Source of the DNA: Rhizophagus irregularis
Lineage: Eukaryota; Glomeromycota; Glomeromycetes; Glomerales; Glomeraceae
Direction of reading: 5' to 3'
DNA length: 64,000 bases
Assembly (NCBI RefSeq): GCF_026210795.1
Contig: NC_089434.1
Coordinates: forward strand, 5,580,001-5,644,000
The notes beneath the pieces are model-generated. The model did no database searches. It was not told the DNA's origin and saw only the letters and a program-made list of their open reading frames with translations. Both the position numbers and the translations under genes were made by a program. Below, piece by piece: positions 36,654 to 47,725 of this stretch. Numbering within the stretch: position 1 is the stretch's first letter; every line of letters begins with the position of its first letter.

Positions 36654-37810
36654 TTATCAAACGCAGTTAATGTGTGATTTGTTAAATTTAACGCGATTTC
36701 ACTTTACTTCTTTATTGTCATCTAATATAGATTATATTGTTGACTGAGAACTTACTTGGTTTACTTTAAATTTCAAGCCCTCTCATGATGCATCCTTTAC
36801 TCCTGACCACGCATCAAGACACTTAACCTTTAAATTCAAATTTTTCTTGGATGATTTGCCTACATTGGAAAAGCTTAAACGGACTCGACCAGATTTATAC
36901 ATGGACGAATTAACTTGCCGTTCTTGTATCGACCGCATGGAAGACCTGATGCACCTTTTTATGTGCAAAAATCGTCGTCTGCCTATGCAACAGATTCTTC
37001 AATTTTATCAACATCATTTGATTTCTAAACTTCTGGAAGCCAGAAACATGGCTGACATTGACCCTACTTTACTTATTGCTAAACTTACTTCTCTTTCATG
37101 CTGGTCCTTTTCTTCTACAAATTGGTCCTCCTACGCACTTGTCCGTAGTTGTTTGCCTAAACTCTTTATTGACTTATTTGTCGATTTATCCATCCCAAGG
37201 AACTCTACGATTAAGGTTATTGCTGCTATTCACAACAATTTTGTTCAAAAATTCAGATGACGAATTTGGAATCCGTGTTCTTATGATAAAAGTAGATGGG
37301 AAAATGCGATGAATATTACCTACAAGTTGAAAACTACTCCGATGCCTTCTAATTTGCCTTTGTCAACGTACATACCTTACTCATCTTTACCACCTCCGAC
37401 CCTACACGATTCACGTGACTCCAGAACCGATTGGTTGAAGAACTTGATGAAATATGGTTTGCCTTGGTTTAATCACTTTTCGGGTTTTATGGATCATCTA
37501 ACGGTGCTACTTAATAACAGCTTTTGCAGGATGGAGTGTCAATTTTTATAGTGGGCGCGCTATTCGTTATTTTGTTAGCATAGTTGCTTCTACTTTGGTT
37601 GGAATATACTGGCAAGGGGGAAGATTCAAGGGGAAATTTATTGTAATGCGATTTTTCTTTTTTAGATTAATTTTTTACTTTATTTTTTCTTAGGAGACTA
37701 TATAGCTTTGTTTTTAGTTAGTTTTATTTTTATATTTTTCTTTTTATTCTTGTAAATTGTAAAGTTCGAATAAATTTAATAAAGATAAAGGCTACTATGC
37801 CATGTTTGCC
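36654..37810 (+). mobile_element. 5'-truncated copy of the same LINE family
   Basis: It is colinear with 35484-36638 of the long copy, starting mid-ORF2 at TTATCAAACGCAGTTAATG and ending with the same 3' UTR, with scattered substitutions. It keeps most of the ORF2 C-terminus, including the CRSC..HLFMC knuckle (about 36910-36966), with a TGA at 37258. The 5' truncation is the usual outcome of target-primed reverse transcription. It is bounded by the 15-bp repeat on both sides. Confidence 0.88.
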
Positions 37811-37825
37811 TGGTTTTTGACTAGT
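37811..37825 (+). repeat. right copy of the 15-bp LINE target sequence
   Basis: Third identical TGGTTTTTGACTAGT. The next base, G, restores the terminal CACTAGTC (reverse complement) of the interrupted fold-back MITE. The following AATAAAT resembles the ATAAAT before the MITE's left end at 28153-28158. Confidence 0.85.
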
Positions 37826-38166
37826 GAATAAATTACATATAAAAAAGGAAATATTACAGATTTTTTTCTTTTTCAATCAATTAATCAATAGAATTGCTAG
37901 TAAAATTACTAATAAATTTTAATAATTATTAAATTTATATTTAAAGGAAATATTATATTATAAAGAATAAAAATTCTAGTTTTAAAATTGTTATTTTAAC
38001 ATAAAATAAATTAATTTTATTTTATTATAAAAATATATTATTTTTTCAATTAATATAACAATATTATATTGGTATTCATATTGAAATATTTTTTGTTATT
38101 TTTTATTCTTTAAAAGATTATTATTAATTATAATTTTATATATATAATTTTTAAAATATATTTATC

Positions 38167-38565
38167 GCAATTTTCAAATTACTGAAAATAGTTTAAATAG
38201 GAAAATAAAATAAAAAAAAATGATTTTTTTCAAAAACCCATAAAAACAGTAAATTTTATTGTATTTTCGGAAGGAAAAGGTGCGATTATAACATGAAAAT
38301 CTTAATTTTAGGATGAAAAATCTAACTCTTAGGTAAGTTTACTTATAGAGAACTTTTTAGGTTACATACAATCTCAAAAGTCACTTATATGCAAACTTGC
38401 TGAAAATTTAAGTTTTCTGCTCTAAAATTAACATTTTCAGGTTATAATCGCACCTCCTCTATCTAAAAATGCAATAAAATTTACTGTTTTCGTGAGTTTT
38501 TGAAAAAAATCATTTTTTTTATTTTATTTTCCTATTCAAACTGTTTTCGGTAATTCAAAAATTGC
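38167..38565. mobile_element. 399-bp fold-back element with arms of about 150 bp
   Basis: The left arm from GCAATTTTCAAATTACTG and the reverse complement of the right arm (GCAATTTTTGAATTACCG) align almost without gaps for about 150 bp. They share GGAAAATAAAATAAAAAAAA, ACAGTAAATTTTATTG and GGTGCGATTATAAC. The unpaired middle is about 100 bp. I could not identify a clear target duplication, so the exact ends are uncertain. No coding capacity. Confidence 0.75.
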
Positions 38566-39242
38566 AATAAAATAAAAAATAATTTATAATATTAATATAT
38601 AATAATTTATATTTTTTTATTTAACTTTAATTTAAATTTATATTATATATGTTAGTATTAAAAAGTTGTATTATTATATTTACAAAAATATATATGTATA
38701 TATATAGTAAAATATAGTAAATAATAATTAGTAAAATTTTTTTTTTAGAAAATTTTATAAGTTTTTTTATTATTTTACTATTTTATTTATCTATAATATT
38801 AAGAGATTATATATATTTCATTAGAAAAAAATACTAAAAATATTGGAAGGCTGTAAAAACTAAGATTAAAAAATTAAATATATAATATAATTTATATTAA
38901 AAATTTTTCAATAAAAAAGTAAAAGTTTATTTTGTATATTTTTGAATAAGAAATTAATAAATAAGATAAAATTAATTTGAAAGAGTTTAGAAATAGTATT
39001 TATGATATTAAAATTCAAATTATATTTGAAATTAACTATTTTTTTTATTAAAAAATATTAATATTATTGAAAATAATATATTATCAAATAGTAAATTAAA
39101 TATAAATTTTACATATGGGCCGATTTGGCTCACTTCGGTTATGTCATCTATAAAATGATCAACTGCCGATCATTTACTAATTTATTAAATATCACATTTA
39201 TTTACATTATTTCTTTTTGAATAACTACGCGAAACTTCTAAA

Positions 39243-40075
39243 ATGACACAGTGTAATTTTCCTTGCTTTTTATGTTCTAAAATTTTTAATACAAGGAAAA
39301 AATTGCAAAATCATGAACGAAATGTACATAAAAATAATAAACTTATTTCACACCGTCATATACTTCATCAACCTTCTAATGAAACAATGTCATTTTATCG
39401 AGACGCAATAATAATTCGTTTAAAAAATAGTCTTGGATTTAACAGACATTCAGTTAGAAAAAAACATATAACAATTGACGCGTTTCCAGAGGATGTATTT
39501 GTGTCTTTATTTGAAAATGAAGATAATTTCAAATATATACCAAGCCAGCGAAAATATCAATGTATTTTGGAAGGAACAGTAGGTGAGGAACAATTGAAGA
39601 AAATATTTAAATATGACCAAATAATATTTCGTGAAAATATTAATACTTCAACTCGAGGGTATATATTATTTGAGAATAATGATGGTCAATATAAAGCAAT
39701 ATTTAATTGGAAACAAAAAGAATTAAAAGAAAATACAAGACATTTTTTGTCTGGAATTTTGACAATTAACTTTATTGCTGACTCTGGTGAATTCATAAAT
39801 GAGTAAGATTTATGAAAATTCTGTGTTATTAAAAGATATTTTTGTGTTAACTTTATTTTATTAATTTTAGTCAAGAAAATTATGTAGCGCCACTTCAACC
39901 ACTTCAACCGCCATCATCTAATGATGATCATATTTTACATATAATATATTCCAATCCACCTTATAACGCATCTAACAATAAACTTTCATCAAATAATAAA
40001 TCAACAACCTTTACCAAACCACAATATAGATATATTTTACCACGTCCCCCTTTATCAAATACAAATAATTCTTAA
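39243..40075 (+). CDS. C2H2 zinc-finger protein of the 4-kb transposon
   Basis: Two exons, 39243-39802 and 39871-40075, joined through a 68-bp GTAAGA..TTTTAG intron, give 254 residues with no stop. The N-terminus has one classical C2H2 finger (CFLCSKIFNTRKKLQNHERN, then VH). The middle (about residues 50-186) looks folded and mixed alpha/beta, with a DAFPEDVFVSLFE segment. The exon-2 tail is Pro/Asn/Ser-rich. It starts 127 bp inside the left terminus and converges on the transposase-like gene. In this arrangement it probably binds element DNA or helps transposition, which is inference only. Unlike its partner it shows no disabling mutation. Confidence 0.7.
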
Positions 40076-40213
40076 CAATTTCAATGTAATAAAATTATTG
40101 TTTTTGGTAATCAAATTTATTATTATTAATAACTTAACCTCATACATCACTTTCGCATCAATTATTAATAAAAACGTAATGGATTTTTAATAATAATAAA
40201 ATATAATTATTAA

Positions 40214-42851
40214 TTAGCTTTCCTTATTATTGACATCAATGTTTCTAGCGATAATCTTTTTAGGAGTATTGTTAATTAGGTAAAATAATTGGTGATTTTC
40301 AAAAGACATTATATTGTATACTACTGATTTTCCATCAGTTCCCCCACCCATAGTAGTACCTCCAAAAAATAAACAGACCTAGATTAAGAATATATATTAG
40401 TAATAAACATAAATTTTTTCAAATAAAAAAAATAATTATAATTTTTTAATACATGATTGTGATTTTTTTTTTCTATACTTGAAGTAGAAAAAGTTTGTAA
40501 AGAAAGGCCAATTTCTTTTAATTGACGCATAAATTGGGGTACATGTTTTGCAAAAACATGCATATATGGAGTAACATCATCTTTTCGATATAAATCAGGA
40601 ATTTGTGTACCACTATTCATGTGACCTTGAGTTGGACGATAAAACGTGCAGATCCAATTTTGAGTATCGATTTCAAATTGATCAATTTCTTGATCTGAAA
40701 GATATTCTTTGTGTAAAATTGTATATAATCGATAAAACTCTCGCCATAATTTTTCTATATCTTCTCCATGAATATCTGAAATAAATTGTGATACTGGAAA
40801 CTCTTTTAACGTTTTTTTTTATCTGGTCCCATTAGAGAAGTCCAATTCCAATTTTTTCCAGATTGAAAAAATTTAAAATGAACTTTAATATTTTTAAATG
40901 CTAATTCAACTGCTGGCTTAATTTGCTTTTGAAATTCCTTTTTTTTAATTAGATCAGCAAATAAGCACTCCATTAAGACATCTGAAATTCTTAAAAAAAG
41001 ATGTAATTCATCTGGTATATAATTTTTCTGATTAATTGCAGGAAATAAAGGAGATTTCCTTTCACCTAAATATTAAGTGTAGTAAATTAAGTTTAAAGTA
41101 TTGTAATTTAATTAATAAAAATAAATTAATATATCAAGTAAACTTACATCTTGTATTTTCTGTATTATTCCATATTTTATCCATATCCCATCGCAATGAT
41201 GCTTCACAATTGCAATACAAATAAAAATACTTTGAGTTTGGCGCATTTGTACCCATAATTATGTACATAAATTTCCAATCTCCACAGAAAAAGAGCTCAA
41301 CTGGCCAATTAACACCATCCTGATCGATAATTCCACTATTTTTCAAATCAAATAATTGATCTTGAAATAATTGGTCAACTTTTGCTAAATCTTTATAATT
41401 TTCATGACCAATATAAAGGCAAATACTGTAATTATATAAGAAACTAAATTAGTTAAAAAATTTATAGTAAAATCAATAGTAAGAATAGTTAAATTTTACC
41501 AATATTGATGATCAGGTTTTAAAACCTCTTTTTTTCGTTTAATAAACAGAATGTGATCATTACATGATTCTGACGTCTTCCCGCATTTCTGCCATCACCA
41601 CCTATTTTGATATAAAGAGTATCTCCTGGAAATATTACAGGATTTTGTCCTGCTTTCCAAATGGGTATTAATATTTTAAGTATATCTAAAATAGAACGAA
41701 ATGCACCATTTTCTATTTCATGATCATCTACTAAAATATCATTAACATTATTATTAATATTATTATCAATATTAGATTGATTATTAATTTCGTTATCTAT
41801 ATTAAAAATTCCTATATGAATTTGCATATTCATAAGTTCGTTCATTTCATTTCGACGATTAGCAACCAAATATTCACGAAAAAGAGTTGGAACAACTGCA
41901 GCTAAATTTCTATATCCATCACGACCTAAGACTGCTTCATCACAAACACGTACAATAGCATCAACTCTTGTTTGAATTGCAGAAGAATTATTTGGATTTT
42001 TGAATTTAATATAAGCCTGCTGGTCTTCTTTATAATCAAGTTCAATATAACATAAATGGACAATTGGTTCTCCAGATAAGTTTGTCAATTTATGTTTGAT
42101 AATTAGTTACATCAATGCTTTCTGCACATCTCTTCCGAAGCTATTCAGTCTTTTGTTTTGTTGTGATCGTGAAGAAATCTTTTCAAGTGGCCTTTTACGC
42201 CTATTATTGTCCTTTATTACAGGTTGTAAACCAATTTGTAAACGAAAATTATATAATGGTTCAATATCAAAACCAAATAAACAAGGACCAGAAAGTTTAG
42301 TTGATCGATTCTGATTGATTTTCTAATAAAATAATATAAAATTAATTTGTGTATAAAATAAAAATCATTATATTTCTTTTAATGTAAATATGAATTACAT
42401 ACCTGTAAAAACAAATTAGTAACTGCCGTAGAGGATTTTGTGCTACTAATATTCCAATCTACACGTCCTTCCTTCCAATTTATAGTATAGCATACTTTTG
42501 AATCTGTGATATATTTGGTTTCACACTTAAGACTCCATTCGAACAACTCTGTTTCAACAATGTAATCATTTGGTATCGGATATTGAAAAGTACTATTTTG
42601 GAATTTTTGAGTCAGTCTTAGTATGGAAGGATAATTCCCCACTGCAATAATATTGTAATATGAAATGTATAATCGACCATTTGATATATAACGCGCTTCA
42701 ATTCTTGAATTGTTTGGGTAGTCATGTATAAAAACGCGACTAGAAAAAGAGTCTAATAATTAAAAAAAAAAATTTTTAGTATTTTTATTTTTGCTAAAAA
42801 ATATATCTTAGAAAGCATATTACTTTCGTTTTCTGGTGCTATTTCTACCAT
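40214..42851 (-). pseudogene. transposase-like gene of the 4-kb element, lightly disrupted
   Basis: Several exons read from the ATG at 42851 on the minus strand, with GTAATA, GTATGT, GTAAAA and GTAAGT donors. Readable blocks in order: PNNSRIEARYISNGRLY; KVCYTINWKEGRVDW; GPCLFGFDIEPLYNFRLQ; LCYIELDY; TRVDAIVRVCDEAVLGRDGY; YIKIGGDGRNAGRRQNHVM; VELFFCGDWKFMYIIMG, followed by CNCEAS; YIPDELHLFLRISD; NWNWTSLMG; YMHVFAKHVPQF and FSTSSIEKKNH; the tail has LFFGGTTMGGGTDGKSVV. The GDG and GDW acids and the later E of DELHL could be a catalytic triad. I recall a family with this block order in Rhizophagus and in cnidarian genomes, but it has no name I trust. Defects: an in-frame TAA at 42107-42109 and shifts in A-runs near 41530 and 40810. 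The defects are few, so the copy is young or partly misread. Confidence 0.68.
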
Positions 42852-43158
42852 TTTGTTTGTAATTTAAAACTAAACAGTTTCGATATTGAACATTTCTAAA
42901 TATAATACTCACTGCCCAAACCCTTAAAACCAATTCCAAGACAATTCCCAACAGGTTTCGAAGTTGCAAAATCCAGTTTCGAAAGCATGCGTAGCTGGTG
43001 CGTAACCTTTAACAATTGGCTTAAATATGAAATCGGCATTAACGTCATTATGCATTATTCAAATTTGTCACAAATTTGATGTTTATTTTGATCTCATGTC
43101 GATCAAAAATTCATATTGTCACCAAAATTTATTTAGTGGTATGAGCCAAATCGGCCCA

Positions 43159-44868
43159 TATGATAAATAATATATTAATATTATTTTTTGTAAAATAGTA
43201 AATTTTAATTTAAGTAAAAACTTTTAAGAATTGAATCTTTAATAATAACATAAATTAATTGTAATATATTTAAATGGATTTTAAATTAATTAGTTAAGTA
43301 TTATATACATCCAAATTAAATATCTTTAAAAATAAGCACTCTAGTTAAAATTATGAAAATTTTGGCTTATATTATATTATTTTTGGCTAATATTACAGGA
43401 TCTCGCTTACTTATAATAAAAGTTACCATAGAATTAGCTTTTTACTAATGATTTTTACCTTATTTTTTTCTTAAATTCTATTGGTTAATTAGCTAAAAAG
43501 GAAAAAAATTTAATAATATAATATAAAATTTCCTTTTATAGTAGGATCTGCAAAGAATTTTATATATGATTTTTACTTTAAGCCTAAAGGTGACCTATCT
43601 TATAAGTAAGTAGGATCCTAAATATTACAGTTAAAAAAAAAGTATTTAATTTCAAATATATATAATAATATATAAAATATTAAAAATAAATATTTAAACT
43701 AAATTTATATTAATTTTATATAAAGTTTCTTTTTATTGGTTTTTATTCTTTAATTAGTTATATTTTATAATTTTTTATTTTATTTTTAAATTAAAAAAAA
43801 ATTTTATGATGTATTAATAAAAAAATTGATTCTTATAATTACTAACTTAGTTTTAAGAAAATTTACAGGAAAAATTTTAATATTAACAATTAGCAGGTTA
43901 TTTAAAGAAAAAACAAAAATTTTAAAATCTGAGATTATCATTTTTGCTATAAAATTTTTAAATAAAATACTGATTATTAATTTCAAAATTTTAAATCTAT
44001 AAACGAGAACCAATTTTTTAATATTATATTACCTTATATATATATGAAAAATTTTTTTGTATACATTTAAAAAATTTAAAAAAAAAATTATATATAACTT
44101 AAAAATTTTTTTGTATACAATAATACATATTTTAAAAATTTTTAAAATTATATATATTAAAAAAGTTTTTTACTTCAATGATTATTACTATTTACTGGAA
44201 TTATCAATTTTTACTGGCATATTTTTTAATGCTGTTAATTATCATAATTTCAGTTATTGGTGATTATCACCCTCCGGTGATAGAAAATTTTTTTAAAAAA
44301 ATGTACTTATATATAAATTTTATATACTATAAAAATTTATAATTTGATTTTTTTTTAATATATCAGATTTATGTTGTAATATAAATTAATTTTAAAAAAA
44401 ATTCTATAAATCTATATATTTTATTTATTTAATATATATAATTTATATTATAGTGCTAATAAAGAAATATATTGCTAAAAAAAAAATATATTAAAATTGC
44501 ACATAATAGATAATATATATATTATTTATACAGAATACTCTAAATATGATAATGATCAAACATTAATAATTTTAAATATAAGATTATATAAAAATATATA
44601 TTTAATTAAAATTTAATAAATTTATAAAATTAATAAAATTAAAAATTTTTCAAAAAAATCAAATAACTTTTTTTAAAAAATATTTTTAATATTATAAAAT
44701 CTTATTTACAATTTAAATAAGAAATTATTTTTTTTCTTTATATTTAATATTTTTAATTTTGTAACTAATAATAACATTTTTTTTTAGGAATTATTTATAT
44801 ATAACTGTTACAACTTACAAGTTTAAAAAATATTAAAGTTTAATTTCAAAGTAAAATTGTGATGAAAA
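43159..44868. other. AT-rich intergenic DNA
   Basis: No gene supported. Low-complexity A/T runs dominate. The short open frames at 43804-44263 are Ile/Lys/Asn/Phe-only composition artefacts. Confidence 0.4.
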
Positions 44869-45014
44869 CTACTAAACATCGCCTGGATGATCATTACTTT
44901 TACCAGAATTAGGATGGAACTTGGGGCAGAATTGAGAATATGAATGTAACTCCGCCCAAAATGCCATCCTAATTCTAGTAAAGGCGATCATCGCCCAGGC
45001 GATGTTTAGCAGTA
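44869..45014. mobile_element. small fold-back MITE, about 146 bp
   Basis: Left arm ACTACTAAACATCGCCTGG and right arm (reverse complement TACTGCTAAACATCGCCTGG) pair, then pair again through ACCAGAATTAGGATGG and ACTAGAATTAGGATGG. The centre is near 44940. No clear target duplication. The interior is GC-richer than the surroundings. Confidence 0.75.
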
Positions 45015-47725
45015 CCCAAAAAATATTATATTTAATATATTTTGTTACTAATAAAAGGTTATAAAGTTTATTTATTTAAAAAAAAGCCACAAATTATATT
45101 AAATAAAAAATCTATTAATATTTTATTAAAACAAAGCCATGGAATTTTATTAAATAAAGGTTATATTAAAAAAAGCCACGAATCTTATTAAATAAAAAGC
45201 CATAAAGTTTATTAAAAGCCATGAATTTTACATCGGGAAAAAGCCCATGTCTTAGCCTAATTTTTGTCGATCATCCAGGTGGTTCCACTATCATTCGTTT
45301 TCTAAGAATAATGTTTGATTAGAAAATTTTTTATAGGAAGACTAACGTCCTATTTATCTGAACGTTCTATTCTTATCCAGAATAAATATAAAATTTATAA
45401 GTAAAAAAATTAAAATATAAAAAATTAAATAAAATAAACCAATTATAAATATAGATTAAAAGAAGTTCCGATCGTTCTTAAAAATGTAACACTTAAAATA
45501 TCGTAATGTCAAAATTTTAATTATGGAAAGAACATATGATTTGTTTCACGTAACACTAATAATGTAATTTTCGATGAATGCGAAATTATACATAATATAT
45601 AATTTACATTGTTGTTTTTTATTTATGCAAAATAAACTGTTTGAACTGTTTGAACCCTACTCCTACTGGATTTCTCGATTTTAATCATGTCATATGTTTA
45701 AAACTTGCATCATATGCATAATGATGTTTCAAAGCATTAATGACTTATTCATGTCCTTTGTTAAAGTGTATAATCAAGAAATTGTTTATAAACCAAATAT
45801 GATATAGGATCGCTGATTGACATATTTTCAAAAAGATATATCAATAGATCTTTTTTTTAACATTTTGATGCACAGAACGGCAGAACGCCCTCATGATACA
45901 GTAAATAAATATCAAGTGAGAAATTTGGTACTCAAATCGGAAAAATTTTATTATGATTTGCAAAGAATCTCAATGCAAAATAGTTTAGTAAGTAAGAACT
46001 AAAAAAAGTCTTTTTGTTGTATTCCGTGGTACACAATAAGTATATATTCGGACAATATAATTACGGAAGTTTTGAAAGGAATTCCGATGTATACTTCCAT
46101 CCACTAGAAATTTTTTTTTTTTTTAAAAAATAAATTTAAATATCTAATAAATCGCAAATTATTTCTATTTTGCTTTATTTCATTCAATTGGTCATCCCTT
46201 ATCTATACGCAAATATTTCTAAATATGATTAAATCTTTTAACAACAATGAAGCTTCTAATTCTTTACTCCGTGTCGCATTATTTGTTTTATCTTTATTCA
46301 ATTGAATCATTGTATACGCCTAGTCATAATATCATATATTTTATTGAATCTATTGAACTAACTATTTTGATTTAAAGAGTATATCCGATTGTTCTATGCA
46401 TATGATTTTATTTACGCCAAGATATTGAAATGAACGCGTTGTTCTTATAATTAAAATTTTTAAATTCTCTAATATGATTTCGTGATACAATCCGTTGACT
46501 CGCATGTATTCCCCTTATTGCGTTTCATACGTCTTTGATGCTGCGTAAGGTTCAAATATCAAATATAAAAGCGACTATGATTTAATCTTGAGAAAAATAA
46601 CTATGAAAAATTTTCTATGAAAAAAAAAATTAAGATATTAAATTAAGCTTTATGAACTTTAAGATTCAAAATAATATTATGATTTTTTTCTAAAAATTGG
46701 TTAGTAATACTGATACAAATTAATTGAATTATAACTCGTAAAAAATATTAATTATTAATCTCTTTTTTACATTTCTAAAGGCAATCGTGTTCGAAAAGTG
46801 TCATGTGAAACGAATACTCTAATTATAATTCATCATCGTTAATTTATTTACAGAATGATTTTATCAATTTTTGTTTATACAAAAAAATTATTATTTTTTT
46901 TATTTTTCGATTCGCTATTATAAATATTTCTTTTTATCTAGATAAAATAGACTTTTATTTTTTCGTTTATTTTTTTTTTATTTTATTATTTTTTGTTTTT
47001 TCTTAGTATTTCTATATATATATACATATATATATGTATTTTTTTTTTTCATTAGATTTATTAGATTTCTATATATATGTGTATATGTATATAAAAATAT
47101 ATATATATATTTGATGAGTTGAATAAACATAAATTATTGGATTAACAATACACATTTATGGTTTCACGTGGAATTTAATGTTTAGTGCCGATTAAAAGAT
47201 CGTGTGAAAAGCTGCACACGATCAGTGATCATAATTAATTGAGAATCTTCAGAATTAATCGAGTGTTTAGTACCGATCCATTTTAGACCGGTTTCGTTAC
47301 TGGATTAAATCTTCTATGTAACCCGCCTTATCTATTATGGCTTATTGTTTGGTCTCACATTGTGTCTTGATCGCCATCTGGCACTGCCCAAGGATATTCT
47401 CCTGTGCAAAGTCGAAGAAACAATAAAATTTGTGAAAACGGGGCGGCTATACAATGGCTATACCGGGCTTTTTGAAGGGCTTTTGAGGCTGATTTTGAGA
47501 TGAATTTTAATATTTCGCTCCTGTAAAGTTTCATTTAAATTTACTACAATTTTCATTGGAACTTTTCTTAACAATGCAGCGTGTAATAAGCCTCCTTTTC
47601 ACAAGGATTTCCTAAATAATACTTTATAAAACATGATTTTCCTCCTTTTCAAAAATTAGTTTATGTATCACCAAAGCGCTGACCTTACTCCTATATAATA
47701 TGCACCTAATTCTTCAATTCTTTTA
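45015..47725. other. non-coding stretch
   Basis: At 45080-45250 an AAAAGCCA(C/T) phrase recurs several times in a degenerate tandem pattern with TTATTAAATAAA. The rest is AT-rich. From about 47130 the composition is more balanced, with CACGTG-like and GATCGTGTG(A) motifs, but no long frame is open. Confidence 0.35.

Larger units (their letters stand above)
39116..43158. mobile_element. 4.0-kb two-gene DNA transposon with TGGGCCGATTTGGCTCA termini
   Basis: Terminal inverted repeats TGGGCCGATTTGGCTCA match exactly over 17 bp, and TA lies directly outside both (39114-39115 and 43159-43160). The palindrome extends outward as CATATGGG, so the true target could also be longer than TA. Inside are two tail-to-tail genes: a plus-strand C2H2 protein and a long minus-strand transposase-like gene. 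Their promoters thus sit just inside the two termini. The order and the paired acidic motifs indicate an autonomous cut-and-paste element, now mutated. I cannot assign it to a named superfamily. Confidence 0.75.
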
